Assembly (NCBI GenBank): GCA_041745535.1
Contig: JBGTIS010000020.1
Coordinates: 1 to 28,176 of the forward strand
DNA: 28,176 nt
From: JBGTIS01 sp041745535
GTDB lineage: Bacteria; Bacteroidota; Bacteroidia; Cytophagales; Cyclobacteriaceae
Direction: 5' to 3'
Shown here: piece after piece, positions 6,065 through 16,400 of the stretch
How the letters are laid out: each line of letters opens with the position of its first letter
How positions within the stretch are numbered: the stretch's first letter is position 1
Notes under the pieces: generated by a model
The model's input: the letters and a program-made list of their open reading frames with translations, nothing else
Told to the model about the DNA's origin: nothing
Databases searched by the model: none
Translations under genes and position numbers: made by a program

Positions 6065-7696
6065 TTAATAATCAAAATTGGCAGGTAGGTTGTTGGGAAT
6101 ATGGAGGGTAATGGTGGTGCCTTCACCTAATTGGGAAGACAGGTCAATGGATCCGCCAAGTTTATCCAGGGCTTCTTTTACAATGTATAAACCCAATCCG
6201 GAACCTGTTTGGGATTCGTTGCCCCGGTAATACATATCAAACACTTTGTGAAGACGCGCTTCGCCAATGCCTTGTCCATTGTCACGGATAATAATGTGTG
6301 CTTCCTGTTGTGTGGCTATTACGATTACTTCAATCTCCGACTGCGACTTCCATTTGTCGGAATAGCGGATCGCATTGGAAATCAAATTGTTAAAAATTAC
6401 ACTCATGCGGCTCAGGTCCGTATAAAAGGGCGACGATTGTTCAACTTCTATAGTTTTCTGAATGTTTTCACTGTTTTCCAGATAGTTGTGCTGTTCAAAT
6501 ATACCTTCCAGAAATACCTGAAAGTTGACCGGCACCTGCTCTACTTCCATCCGGGCATTTCGGGAGTAGTCCAGAATTTCTCTGATAAAATGATCAAGCT
6601 TTTGGATACAGATCTCCTGTTTTTGAAAATAATCCTGCAGTTCATCCGGATTGGTAGTGAGTTTGCACAGTCCGATCAGCCCCAATACAGAAGCAATAGG
6701 AGCCCTTAAATCGTGGGAACAACTATATACAAACCGGTCTAGCTCGCTATTGATTTTTTTCAGTTCCGCATTTAGTGTTTTCAGTTTATCCAATGACTTT
6801 TTTATCTTAGCTTCAGCTTGTTTCTGGCTATTAATGTCCTGATTAACCCCTGAAATTCCTACTATTTGTCCTGCTTCATTGTAATCTGGTTTACCTTTTA
6901 CGCATATCCAGGTATAAGAACCATCAGGCTGCCGGTGCCTTATTTGAATCTCATAATGCGTTCCATCAGTTAAAGTACTTTGTATTTCATTAGAAAGTTT
7001 TTTCCAGTCATTCGGATGGATCATTTTTTGATATTCCTCATAAGAAGGCGTCTCTGTACTGGCATCTAACCCAAATGAAGCGAATACCTGCCTGGACCAT
7101 TCAAGCTTCCGCGTTTTCAAATCCATACTCCAGGAGCCTAACTTACCAAAATCCTGGGCTTCTTCCAGCGAGTTTTTACTTTCCTGTAAGGCCCGGGTAG
7201 CCAGTTTACGTTCGGTAATGTCTTCGGTGAGGCAGGCCACCGCGGCAACCTGATAGTGAATATCAAAAACCGGAAAAATGGTAAGGTTATAGTATTTTTT
7301 AAATTTATGTGTATCCCAGTAATTCTCTGCTATCCCAAAGTCTACCTCATTCTCAAAATTGGTTACTGTTTCCCCCTGATTGGCTCTTTGAAATAACGGG
7401 CTGATACCGCTTGCCTGCATAAAGGCATCTTCCAATATATTGAATGCACTCACATCATAATCCGCGTTTTCTATTCCTAATAACTGCCGCTGCCTCTCAT
7501 TCATGCGGATAGAATAGCCCTGTTGGTTGTACAATTGGAACCCAATGGGCAGGTTGTCGATAATACTGTTTAAGAAACGTGCGTTTTCCTGGAGCCCGGC
7601 ACTTGTTTTTTGATTATTCTTCAAGGCTTTATTTTCTGCTTCCAGCTCTGCTATTTTTTTCTCTAAAAAAGCAATCTCTGTTAATTTGCCCATCAA
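6065..7696 (-). CDS. Soluble PAS-domain sensor histidine kinase
   Basis: The 543-residue protein has a short N-terminal coiled coil (about 5-30) and a first PAS domain (about 40-165). A second PAS_3-type domain follows (about 185-295, with IHPNDW and RHRQPDGSYTWI, plus a following PAC segment), then a linker coiled coil. The HisKA helix carries the phospho-acceptor His328 in YSCSHDLRAPI. The HATPase domain shows the N box NNLISNA (436-442), DNGQGIG (472-478) and GSGLGLYIVKEAL (498-510). There is no membrane segment, so it senses a cytoplasmic signal. No response regulator lies nearby, making it an orphan kinase. Signal and partner cannot be told from the sequence. Confidence 0.92.
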   Translation of the reverse strand: MMGKLTEIAFLEKKIAELEAENKALKNNQKTSAGLQENARFLNSIIDNLPIGFQLYNQQGYSIRMNERQRQLLGIENADYDVSAFNILEDAFMQASGISPLFQRANQGETVTNFENEVDFGIAENYWDTHKFKKYYNLTIFPVFDIHYQVAAVACLTEDITERKLATRALQESKNSLEEAQDFGKLGSWSMDLKTRKLEWSRQVFASFGLDASTETPSYEEYQKMIHPNDWKKLSNEIQSTLTDGTHYEIQIRHRQPDGSYTWICVKGKPDYNEAGQIVGISGVNQDINSQKQAEAKIKKSLDKLKTLNAELKKINSELDRFVYSCSHDLRAPIASVLGLIGLCKLTTNPDELQDYFQKQEICIQKLDHFIREILDYSRNARMEVEQVPVNFQVFLEGIFEQHNYLENSENIQKTIEVEQSSPFYTDLSRMSVIFNNLISNAIRYSDKWKSQSEIEVIVIATQQEAHIIIRDNGQGIGEARLHKVFDMYYRGNESQTGSGLGLYIVKEALDKLGGSIDLSSQLGEGTTITLHIPNNLPANFDY

Positions 7697-7882
7697 TCAA
7701 TCATTTTACTTTAATTTATTCATTGAGTTGCAACCATTGTTTTACTAAAAATTTTCAAAAAATATGTGGTAATGCTTATATACTAGTACCAGCACAGCTC
7801 TTCAATACCGCATATCAAATACCAATAAGGTGTGAATGAGAGATTAACAAATAGGGTAAAACGTGTATTTTAGATGGATTTC

Positions 7883-9049
7883 TCATAGCTGCTTCAGGCA
7901 ATACAGCAGTTTTTCCATGTCCTTGGGTTCGTTGTATACGTTGGGAGAAACCCGCACCGAATTGCCGCGGATTGATACATATACCTTCTGCTCAGTCAGG
8001 TGTTGTTGCAGCTTGTCCAGCGACAAACCTTGTGGCAACCTGATACCAAACATGTGATTGGCTCTGAAAGCTGCTTTTTCCACAAAAAAACCCATTGCTT
8101 TCAATGACCCTAACAGGGGTGTAACCAAATTTTTCGCGTACTCTTGAATGTTGGCTACGCCCCAGGCATTGAGCATGTTCAGGGCTTCCAGCATCATGGG
8201 TACGGCTATGAAGTTGCTGCGTTCACCCATATCAAACGGCAATGCTTTGGGCTGGTAATGGGTGGTATAATTCACCAGATTGGCAAAATTCTCGCTGCCT
8301 TCCCGGGCAATCCAGTTTTCTTCCAGGGCCTCGCCCCCATCAAAATATTCGCTCAGGTAAGCGAAGCCGATGGCATACGGGCCCATCTGGCATTTGTAAC
8401 CGGTAGTTACCAGCGCATCGGGTTGCAGGGCAGCCACATCAATGGGCAAAGCACCTACCGACTGAGAACCGTCTATTACCAGCAACGCGCCTACCGCACG
8501 GGTTCGTTCCCGGATGGCTTTCAAATTAAAAATAGTACCATCGGCCCAGTGTATGTTGCCAATAGCCACCATTGCTGTGTGGGCATCAATGGCTTCCAGC
8601 ACACGCTCATTCCAGCGTTGTCCCCGGTTTTCAAGGGTATCAGGAGCAGGGATAATTTTGATATGCAGTTGCTGCTTTTCAGCCAGCTTTTGCCAGGGAT
8701 AGTAATTGCTGGGAAACTGTTCGCCCACCACAATGATGTTGCTGCCTTTTTCTGCTTTCAGGTTCCGGGCTACAATGCCCATGCCGTACGATACAGCAGG
8801 GATAATGGCCACCCTTTCATGATCAGGAATGTTTACCAGGGTGGCAAAAGCCTGCCGCAATTCAGTAACCTGGTCAAAAAATTCATAAGGCGTGATTTGG
8901 AAGGGCGCTCTTTTCCGCTGCAATCCCTGGATGCCGGCCACTTCCACTCGCTTGGGCAAAGGAGCGATATACGCACAATTGAGGTACGACACATCAGCCG
9001 GTAAGCTAAACTGATTTTTCTGACAGGTAAGTGGCGGGGATGTAGTCAT
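7883..9049 (-). CDS. PLP-dependent aminotransferase class V-fold enzyme
   Basis: This 388-residue protein has the class V (NifS-like) layout: LNCAYIAPLP near residue 23 binding the substrate end, His167 in GNIHWADGT, Asp193 in VIDGSQSVGA contacting the PLP ring nitrogen, and Lys219 in TTGYKCQMGP forming the Schiff base. Related proteins include kynureninases, isopenicillin N epimerase-like enzymes and cysteine desulfurases. Two features argue against an IscS/SufS desulfurase: no clear Cys-bearing loop is seen, and there are no Fe-S assembly neighbours. It is transcribed away from the TPR gene, with 150 bases between them, and stands alone. The exact reaction is unknown. Confidence 0.88.
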   Translation of the reverse strand: MTTSPPLTCQKNQFSLPADVSYLNCAYIAPLPKRVEVAGIQGLQRKRAPFQITPYEFFDQVTELRQAFATLVNIPDHERVAIIPAVSYGMGIVARNLKAEKGSNIIVVGEQFPSNYYPWQKLAEKQQLHIKIIPAPDTLENRGQRWNERVLEAIDAHTAMVAIGNIHWADGTIFNLKAIRERTRAVGALLVIDGSQSVGALPIDVAALQPDALVTTGYKCQMGPYAIGFAYLSEYFDGGEALEENWIAREGSENFANLVNYTTHYQPKALPFDMGERSNFIAVPMMLEALNMLNAWGVANIQEYAKNLVTPLLGSLKAMGFFVEKAAFRANHMFGIRLPQGLSLDKLQQHLTEQKVYVSIRGNSVRVSPNVYNEPKDMEKLLYCLKQL

Positions 9050-9189
9050 AAAAATAAAATAAGTACGTTGAATTTTAAACTATTATTTACTGTTATCAAC
9101 GCTTTAACAATTCTGGCAAATTAAATATTTGCTGATTCTTATGTAAAAAGTATCCGATTTTTTTTTAAATTAATTTAGCAAGTAAAAAC

Positions 9190-9202
9190 AGGAGAAACCT
9201 TG
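9190..9202 (+). promoter_or_regulatory. Ribosome binding site fixing a TTG start
   Basis: AGGAG at 9190-9194 lies 5 bases before TTG (9200-9202). An in-frame TAG at 9176-9178 and the lack of any ATG between it and the signal peptide codons make the TTG the only reasonable start. A good Shine-Dalgarno match is uncommon in Bacteroidota and may compensate for the weak start codon. Confidence 0.65.
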
Positions 9203-10498
9203 TCAGCTTATACAACTTTTCTTTTCTTCCTTATTATTTTTTCTATACCCGTTGCCTTTCAACCAGTATTGAGTCAGGAAAATGGAAGTAATGCCTACTT
9301 CCCGGAAGAAGGATTACCCAAAGACAGAAGCTTATTCGGCCGGCATAAAGAAGCTGAGGAATTATACCAGCTTGGTTATCAGCACTACATAAAAGGAGAC
9401 TATGCCAAAGCGCTGGAAATGCTGAATGAGGCCATTGCGCTCACACCCGATTACCTGGAAGCCTATTTTATTCGTGGGGGTACTAAAGAGCGACTCAACG
9501 ACCCGCAGGGAGCATTGGTAGATTACGAGATTGCCCTGCACCTGAATCCTGAATTTACCGAATCCCGGTTCAGCAGGGGATTGGTGCTTTATAAAAACAA
9601 ACGCTATACGAAGGCAGTAGCCGATTTTAATTATTTACTGGAAAACCCGGCCACTGAAACCAATGCCGTTTATTTCAGGGGTGTAACCTATGCTGGAAAT
9701 GACAAGGAAATCGCTTTCAGCAATATTATGACCATGAGTTCGGCCAAGGATGCGGATTTACACAACTATCTGGGCCTGTCGTACCTGGAAATGGATTCGC
9801 TATCACAGGCCACCGATCATTTTTCCCGTGCCATTGCCCTCAAGCCCAACGATCCTAATTTGTACGTAAACCGGGGTTTGGCATACGAAAAATCAAAAAA
9901 CACCCACCGTGCCCTTACCGATTATGAGCAGGCGCTTGCGCTGAATCCGGGTGACGAAGCGGCTATGCAAAACTTATCGGCCCTGGCAACACGAACCGGT
10001 AATGAAAGTCGGCTGGAAAAAATTTACAATGAATCTATTGAAGCTGATCCGGAAGCTTACGCTGCTTTTCTGAACCGGGGTATGACCAGGCATCGACAGG
10101 GTCAATATGCGGCAGCGCTTTCCGATTATAACCGCGCCAACCGACTTTCACCAGAAAATCCGGATGTACTGATTAACCGGGGATTTGCCCGTGAAAAGTT
10201 AGCAGACTTATCGGGCGCCTTGCAGGATTATAACCATACGATTGCCCTGGACCCTACGCTATCTACCGCCTATCTGAACCGGGGGAATGTGTACTTCAAG
10301 CTGGAAGACTACAGCAGGGCTGTGCAGGATTATAACCTTGCTGTTTCTCTGAATCCGGAAAATGCCAAACTGTATTACAACCGCGGATTGGCCCATTACA
10401 AGCTAAAAGAAACAGACCTGGGCTGCCAGGATCTGGAAAAAGCTCTGGAAATGGGCTTTGAGAGTGCTGCCAAACCGTTACAGGCTTATTGTAAATAA
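9200..10498 (+). CDS. Exported tetratricopeptide repeat protein
   Basis: The 432-residue protein starts at TTG and has an N-terminal signal peptide (hydrophobic TFLFFLIIFSIPVAF, cleavage near residue 25 at VLSQ). From about residue 48 to the end it is almost entirely TPR units, roughly ten, with repeated signatures such as YxxGYxxYxxGDYxKALEMLNEAI and AYLNRGNVYFKLEDYSRAVQDY. The NRG/AxxxxDY pattern is typical of bacterial TPR proteins. One stretch (about residues 150-180) fits the repeat poorly. There is no lipobox, so it should be periplasmic or loosely attached. TPR arrays bind other proteins; no catalytic domain is present. It stands alone, convergent with the GH2 gene. Confidence 0.88.
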   Translation: MSAYTTFLFFLIIFSIPVAFQPVLSQENGSNAYFPEEGLPKDRSLFGRHKEAEELYQLGYQHYIKGDYAKALEMLNEAIALTPDYLEAYFIRGGTKERLNDPQGALVDYEIALHLNPEFTESRFSRGLVLYKNKRYTKAVADFNYLLENPATETNAVYFRGVTYAGNDKEIAFSNIMTMSSAKDADLHNYLGLSYLEMDSLSQATDHFSRAIALKPNDPNLYVNRGLAYEKSKNTHRALTDYEQALALNPGDEAAMQNLSALATRTGNESRLEKIYNESIEADPEAYAAFLNRGMTRHRQGQYAAALSDYNRANRLSPENPDVLINRGFAREKLADLSGALQDYNHTIALDPTLSTAYLNRGNVYFKLEDYSRAVQDYNLAVSLNPENAKLYYNRGLAHYKLKETDLGCQDLEKALEMGFESAAKPLQAYCK

Positions 10499-10555
10499 TC
10501 GGCACAAACTGCCCAACAATTACCATTTTAAAATCAGGTTTTCTTTACGCGAGGC

Positions 10556-10579
10556 ATGTTGGTGAAAAACCACCAACAT
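10556..10579. terminator. Hairpin between the convergent TPR and GH2 genes
   Basis: ATGTTGGTG (10556-10564) and CACCAACAT (10571-10579) form a perfect 9-bp stem with a 6-base loop. It lies 58 bases after the TPR stop and 18 bases past the GH2 stop, so it could end transcription from both sides. No strong T tract follows on either strand, so it may work only as a pause or RNA-stability element. Confidence 0.45.
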
Positions 10580-10596
10580 AGGGATTTGGATTCTAA

Positions 10597-13431
10597 TTAT
10601 TTCTGAATGCTTAGTAACTCCGCTGTATCTACGGCAACGGCAGGGTCAAAAGCTTCACTTTCCATATAACGCATTAAACTCAGCAGCATTTGCCGTGCTT
10701 CAGGACGCTGGCTTAACTGATTTTTAAGGTCTATTCCACTGATCAACAGCTTGCCTTCTCCTACTTTTACTTCAAAAATTAATCCCAGACTTCTGTTGGT
10801 AACCCAATCGTCAATTACCCGCACAATGGGTTGAATGTCGGCGGAAAGCTCGTTCAGCATTACTACATCGGCATGGCTCAGGGCATCCCACCATTGCCAG
10901 TTGGCATGGTTTTCAGTAGGAAATTGCTGTAAGGCAGGGTGTCGCGGATCGCACAAAATTCCCAGTGTATGGGGCTTCTGATTGCCCGTCCAGGCAGTAT
11001 TCCAGAATATACTGGAGAACCCCACACCTACATCGCCCCCTTTACCGGAAGCAACCCTGCCTTTTCCTAGGCTCAACAGCACCTTTCCGCCCTGTTGCAG
11101 ATAATTCAGGGTTTGGTTATCCAATTTAGATACATGCCTGATCTTATTGCCTGAAATACCAGCCGATGATTTCGGATACACCCAAAGGTCCCAGCTATTG
11201 TTAAACGATGCTACTGTTACTTCCAACACCAGTTTTCTCGGTTGGTTGAGGGAGGCAAACGTATGGGAAATGTTTCCCAAAGTAATGGCGTTCCCCAATG
11301 GAATATCCTGTGCGGCCAGCTGACCTCCCGCTACTGTATTTCCCTCACCATCTTTCAGGCTCCAGGCAGGCGTTGTATTCTGAAAGGCTTCTTTTCCAAA
11401 ATGCGCGATTTCAATAGCAGCTTCCAGGGTTTCGCCCTCAGTAAATATTCGCTTGTCCAGACGCGCCAGCGGAACCGTGGTGTTGCAAAACCGACTGTAT
11501 GCTTCCGGACTGATGTATCCTTTTTCTTCCCAGAAGGCATTGAGCACACCCACCAGCGCGGTTCCCTGCCCGGGAAAATCATGAAGGTCGAGCAGCTGAA
11601 AGCCAGCCTGATTCCTGGTTCGCAGGGCGCCTTCTATATCCGCTTTGTAGCAAAGTGCCTGTAACTTACCGGAAGCCATCAGAAAATCTTCCGCCAGATC
11701 ACCCATCTGATGCGCGGCCAGACTTTCACGGAATATCTCAAAGTTTTTGGCCTTGAGCACACCTGTATAACGGTCAATTTCTTTGAAGTCGGGATACACA
11801 CACCACTGTCCGATTTCATGAGAAACTACCGCGATGCTATCTTTTGGCATTTTTTCCGTAAAATCATAATTGGTAGAAGGCGGCCGTGCATTGATAACGC
11901 TGTTCAGTTCTTCGCCCCAACCCTGTACACGCGGCTGCGGCAACACATGGTATTCATTTTCTTTAATATCGGGCCATCCTGAGGCTGAGGTATATATGCG
12001 GCGATTGTCTTTATTTTTCCAGTGGGTTACAAAACTGGCCAGAAACTCCGGATAATGATTGCCCCCCGGTTCATTGCCGTAGGCCATCATCATAAATGAA
12101 GGATGGTTTCCGTAGGTTTTTACAATGCGCTCACTTTCGTCCATCACAAATTGGTCCACCGGCTTTCCATCGCCCAGCGTAGTACTCTGATTCGCCCAGG
12201 AAGCCGCTTCCACCTGAAGATACACGCCCATTTCATCGGCCGCGTCAAAGGCTGCTTCCGGAGGGCACCAGGAATGGAACCGCATGTGGTTCAGGCCGTG
12301 TGCCTGTATGATGCGGTAAATTCTTTTCCACGAATCTATATCTGTAGCCGGATAGCCTGTTTCCGGGAAAATAGCACATTCCAACGTGCCCCGCAGGAAA
12401 GCAGGCCGACCATTGATGGTAAACTGCCGGTTTTTAAATCCTATTTTTCGGAAACCAAAATCTTCGGTATAAGCGTCATTCCCTTCCATGCTGAGCGACA
12501 GTTGATAGAGGTCAGGATCAAATTCATCCCACAATCGTACTGCCTGATCCAACCTGTACACCAGTTCAAACTCCTTTTCTTCGTTGGTATTTATTACAAA
12601 TGATTGTTGCTGAAAAGTTTGGTTAAAGTTTTTACCAGATACCTGAGCCGTAACCTGAATCGGCTCACTTTGGGTACTGTTATTCACTACACTGCCCCGG
12701 ATCGTAACAGATTGGGCAGCGGCGTCCGGATACAGTTGTATGTCTGAAAAGTATATGTGATTTCTTTTTTCCAGATAAATATCTCCTACAATCCCGTTCC
12801 AGTTAGACTGCGTATGGTCTGAGATACTATGAGAGTTCTCACCAATATCAATTTTATCGGTACGATTGTCTATCCGGATGGAAATGGTGTGTTTACCGGG
12901 GCTCAGGTGCGGGGTGAGCTGATAAAGGTGTGCAGTGGAAAGACTGTTCCGCATGCCGACCCTTTGGTCATCGACCCATACTGTGGATTCCCAATGGCAC
13001 CTTTCCAGATGTAAAAAAACTTCCTGGTTGTCCCAGGATGCCGGAATGGTTACCTCCTTTTGATACCAGGCCGCCCCGGTGTATTTTTTCACTGGCTGCA
13101 GCCAGAAAGGAAAACGAATATGATTCAGGTCAGTATAAGGCGCATAATTGGGATCTTTGTACCATTCGGGGTTTTGTATGCCGCCTACCCATTTCGTGTG
13201 TAAACTGATCTCATTTCCTTTTCCATTGGTAGCCATTGATCCGGGCAGCGAAACGGTTTCCTCGAGTGGCTCACTATACCAGTTTTCTACTTCCCCCTGA
13301 TCCAGTGAATCAATTTTAAATGACCATTGTCCTTCCAGATCAATCCTGTTTCCAGGTTCAGAAGATTGGCAGGCCCATCCGATCATGCCAAGAAAAGTTA
13401 TAAATACTCTGATTTTCATAGATTGATGCAT
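10597..13431 (-). CDS. Glycoside hydrolase family 2 lipoprotein (beta-galactosidase-like)
   Basis: This 944-residue protein has a hydrophobic leader ending in GWAC21, a weak lipobox, so it is probably a lipoprotein in the periplasm or at the outer membrane. The GH2 domains run in order: jelly-roll sugar-binding (about 35-220, with WYQKEVTIP), immunoglobulin-like (about 228-330), and the TIM barrel (about 335-640). The acid/base is Glu454 in AYGNEPGG and the nucleophile is Glu539 in SHEIGQW. A long C-terminal part (about 690-944) contains a glutamine-amidotransferase-like or beta-rich region that GH2 enzymes of this type often carry. The start could instead be Met5 (13419). Last gene of the MFS-DUF5107-GH2 operon. 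The exact sugar is unknown: galactosides, mannosides or uronides are all possible. Confidence 0.88.
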   Translation of the reverse strand: MHQSMKIRVFITFLGMIGWACQSSEPGNRIDLEGQWSFKIDSLDQGEVENWYSEPLEETVSLPGSMATNGKGNEISLHTKWVGGIQNPEWYKDPNYAPYTDLNHIRFPFWLQPVKKYTGAAWYQKEVTIPASWDNQEVFLHLERCHWESTVWVDDQRVGMRNSLSTAHLYQLTPHLSPGKHTISIRIDNRTDKIDIGENSHSISDHTQSNWNGIVGDIYLEKRNHIYFSDIQLYPDAAAQSVTIRGSVVNNSTQSEPIQVTAQVSGKNFNQTFQQQSFVINTNEEKEFELVYRLDQAVRLWDEFDPDLYQLSLSMEGNDAYTEDFGFRKIGFKNRQFTINGRPAFLRGTLECAIFPETGYPATDIDSWKRIYRIIQAHGLNHMRFHSWCPPEAAFDAADEMGVYLQVEAASWANQSTTLGDGKPVDQFVMDESERIVKTYGNHPSFMMMAYGNEPGGNHYPEFLASFVTHWKNKDNRRIYTSASGWPDIKENEYHVLPQPRVQGWGEELNSVINARPPSTNYDFTEKMPKDSIAVVSHEIGQWCVYPDFKEIDRYTGVLKAKNFEIFRESLAAHQMGDLAEDFLMASGKLQALCYKADIEGALRTRNQAGFQLLDLHDFPGQGTALVGVLNAFWEEKGYISPEAYSRFCNTTVPLARLDKRIFTEGETLEAAIEIAHFGKEAFQNTTPAWSLKDGEGNTVAGGQLAAQDIPLGNAITLGNISHTFASLNQPRKLVLEVTVASFNNSWDLWVYPKSSAGISGNKIRHVSKLDNQTLNYLQQGGKVLLSLGKGRVASGKGGDVGVGFSSIFWNTAWTGNQKPHTLGILCDPRHPALQQFPTENHANWQWWDALSHADVVMLNELSADIQPIVRVIDDWVTNRSLGLIFEVKVGEGKLLISGIDLKNQLSQRPEARQMLLSLMRYMESEAFDPAVAVDTAELLSIQK

Positions 13432-13484
13432 CTTGTTGGTTTATTTACAATGGAAAATTTTAATAATGTGGCTTAAATCATATG

Positions 13485-16400
13485 TTAAGGTTTGATGGCA
13501 GGTGACTTCACATCTAATATGTTGGCTTCAGCCATCTGAGTATGCCAATGCACACCTTGGTGGTTAATGTCGATATTCAGGGCTTTTTGAAATGACACCT
13601 TTGCCTTTTTGGAATCTCCTAACCCCAGCCAGCCCAAACCGATCAGATAATGGCAGAATAAAGCATTCCGCAACTGAAGGTCTTCATCCCACAACAGTAA
13701 ATCAGGGAGTGACACCGCAAAGTAGTCGATTTTCACTGTTGCACTTAATCGCTTTTTGCCAAAGGAAATAAGCTTGTGAAACTGGCTGCTGGCCTCTTCC
13801 CTGCGTTGTAGTTTTAATAAAGCCAGGCCCTGATAAAAAATCCTGTCCGGCTGCTGGTCATTGTAAAAGATGGCAGGTTCGGGTTCTGATAAGCCGATGG
13901 AAGCTTTTTCCCAGGCTTCCTTTGCTTTACCTGCTTCTCCCAAACCATCGTAAGCACAGCCCAGCCAGTAAAAAATGTCATTTTCCTGGGCACCAAATAG
14001 CTTTCCTTCTCCTAAATTGGGTGGGTATGTCTGGGCAAGATTCAGGTGATGAATGGCGTGCGCATACTGCTGGTTTTCCAGATGCTGACAGGCCAGGGCA
14101 ATGTGGCTGAACAGGTATTGGGCCGGTACTTTTCCTTCGCCACCCTCCCAGGGATGAAAGGTGCGCCGGCCCAGCAGTTCCAGTGCCTTATTGTACTGCC
14201 CTAATAGGTTGTAAAGGGTAATACGCTCCAGGAAAAGGTCATCCCGAAAGGCTACCAGATCCGGGTATTTTTCTAACAATTCCAGTCGATGCCGGGCTGA
14301 ATAATTTAATCTTTTATAAAGCTGGTCCAGTTCCATCAGCAGCCGGGCAGAATCGGAGTCCATACTGAAGGCTTTTTCTAAAAATTCCAGTGCTTTCCTA
14401 GCATCACCCAATTTGTTAAAATACGCCAGGGCAAGGTTGCGGTAGGTAATCGGATTGTCGTCGTGCAGGGCAACAGCTTTTTCCCAGCAGTCAACTGCCT
14501 GCTGATGCTGCCGGAACGCATAGAAGAAATTGCCCAGAAAATATAAAGCCCGGGTATCGGCAGGCCGGATCGCAACTGCCTGCTGTAAGGCCAGTACGTC
14601 TGTCAGCCGGTTAGGAAAGCCAAAATCAGGCTGTTGCTCTGCAGCTTCGGCATACCAGGCCCGGGCCTCTACCTCTTTACCTGCCTGCCAGGCAAACCAT
14701 CCTTTGTAATAGGATAGCAACGGATTGGGCCGGTCTTTGTCTGCCTGGTGCAGCGACAAAAGCGCGAGGGCTTCCTCATAGCAGGCTGTCTGGGCGTAAT
14801 CCTGTGCGAATTCAGTGAAATTGAAAGAGTGATTGCGCATGAGTATGCACAATTCCTTTAATATTTCCTCATCCTGCGTGATCAGATATTTTTCATAGAG
14901 CGCTCCCAGATTAAACCGATCTATTTGGATAGATGCTTCTGCATAGGCAAGGGCTTCTTTTTTCCTTTCAAGTTTTCTCAATGCGATAATCTTCAGGTGC
15001 CTTGCCTGATGGTGATGGCTGTTTCTGATCAGGGATTGTTCCACATGCGCCAATGCTTTTGGCCAATCGTGCCGGTGCGCGTCTATTCGCGCGATATGAA
15101 AGTAGGCGGCATTTTGCCATGCGGCGTTCCAGGCAGCCTTATACAAAGCGTCATAGGCTTCGGGATGCCGTTGCCGCGTTTTTAGGCAAATGCCCAGCAG
15201 ATAATACGCTTCCCCATCGTAAGGATTGGGATTTCTAAGGGTTAAGGTAGCAATGGCTTTTGAAAAGTGTTTTTCCGCTTCCCCGAATTGTGCCCGGCGC
15301 ATCAGCCATAATCCCAGGGCGGTATTGTTGCGGATATCACCCGGATCGCGGCGCAAAGCTTCCTGGTAATAATCGATAGGATCGTAAGTGGCATGCCGGT
15401 ATTGCTCCAGATGCAATCCGTTCAGATACAGCAATTCATTACTTTCTATCTGCTCCGGTGCCAGTGCCGCTTTTGCCGGTTCAGGGATCATGGTTTCTTC
15501 ATATTGCTCAGCCTGCCAGGCAATCAGCTCATGCTGATCCGCTTTCAGTACCACTATTTTAAGATTTCCTGTACATGCTGCCGGTACAGTTACTGTTTGC
15601 TGGTATACGGACCCGGGAGCAAAATCATACCGGGCTTCCCAGAGCTGTTTTTCACCGGCAAACAACATCAGCTGTGCATTGGGGTAAAAGCCGGTAGTAT
15701 ATACGCTGAGGGTGGCTGTACCGGATGCATACTCCAGACTAACCATCGCATTTTGGTTGGCATTTTTCACCACACCCAATTCCTGGTAAGGCATAAAATA
15801 CTGGGTGAAGCTCTTTTCCTCATAAGGCTGCAACCAGGAAAAATCCGGTTGATTGTCGGTGTACACGCCGCACATCAGTTCTATATAAGGCCCATCCTCA
15901 TCGGTAAGGTTCCGGTCCCAGGCCCTGCCAAAATCGCCATTGCCCCAGGTCCATTGCTTTTTTCCAGGCGACACATGGTGATTGGCTATATGCAGCAATC
16001 CACCCTTGCTATCATTTTCATAGCCGCCCACAAAATCATACCGGCTGTTTACCGCCATATAGGAAGTGGGAACCGGAATATTCTTATACTTTGATATATC
16101 CACCCCGGCGGAATAATCTACCTTATAATAGGTGCCTTTGGCGATAGGAAAATGAGATACATCCCGTTTTCCGTGGTCAAACACGGCATGTACATCGGGC
16201 GGAAAAACAGATTGGTAGTCGTCGTTTACTTTTACCGCAGGGTTGGCCCACCACAGAAAGGTTTGCGGAAAAGGCGTGCGGTTATACAGTTCCACCTTAA
16301 TCTGTAGGTATGCTTTATCAGGATGAAGCGTGAAGCCGGCTTTCCCTTTGGTGCCAAACATGCGCTCAATTTCATTCACCCAAACCGTTTTGCTACCATC

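Noticed and set aside
7697..7882. Promoter for the histidine kinase gene
   Set aside because: No TTTG/TAnnTTTG pair with acceptable spacing was found on the minus strand in this gap.
8144..9004. Long plus-strand open frame of 286 codons
   Set aside because: It lies antisense to the aminotransferase-fold gene, whose catalytic residues are intact; the antisense translation has no recognisable motif.
15393..16094. Plus-strand open frame of 233 codons inside the DUF5107 gene
   Set aside because: It is antisense to a well-supported coding region and has a Cys/Ile/His-rich composition typical of shadow frames.
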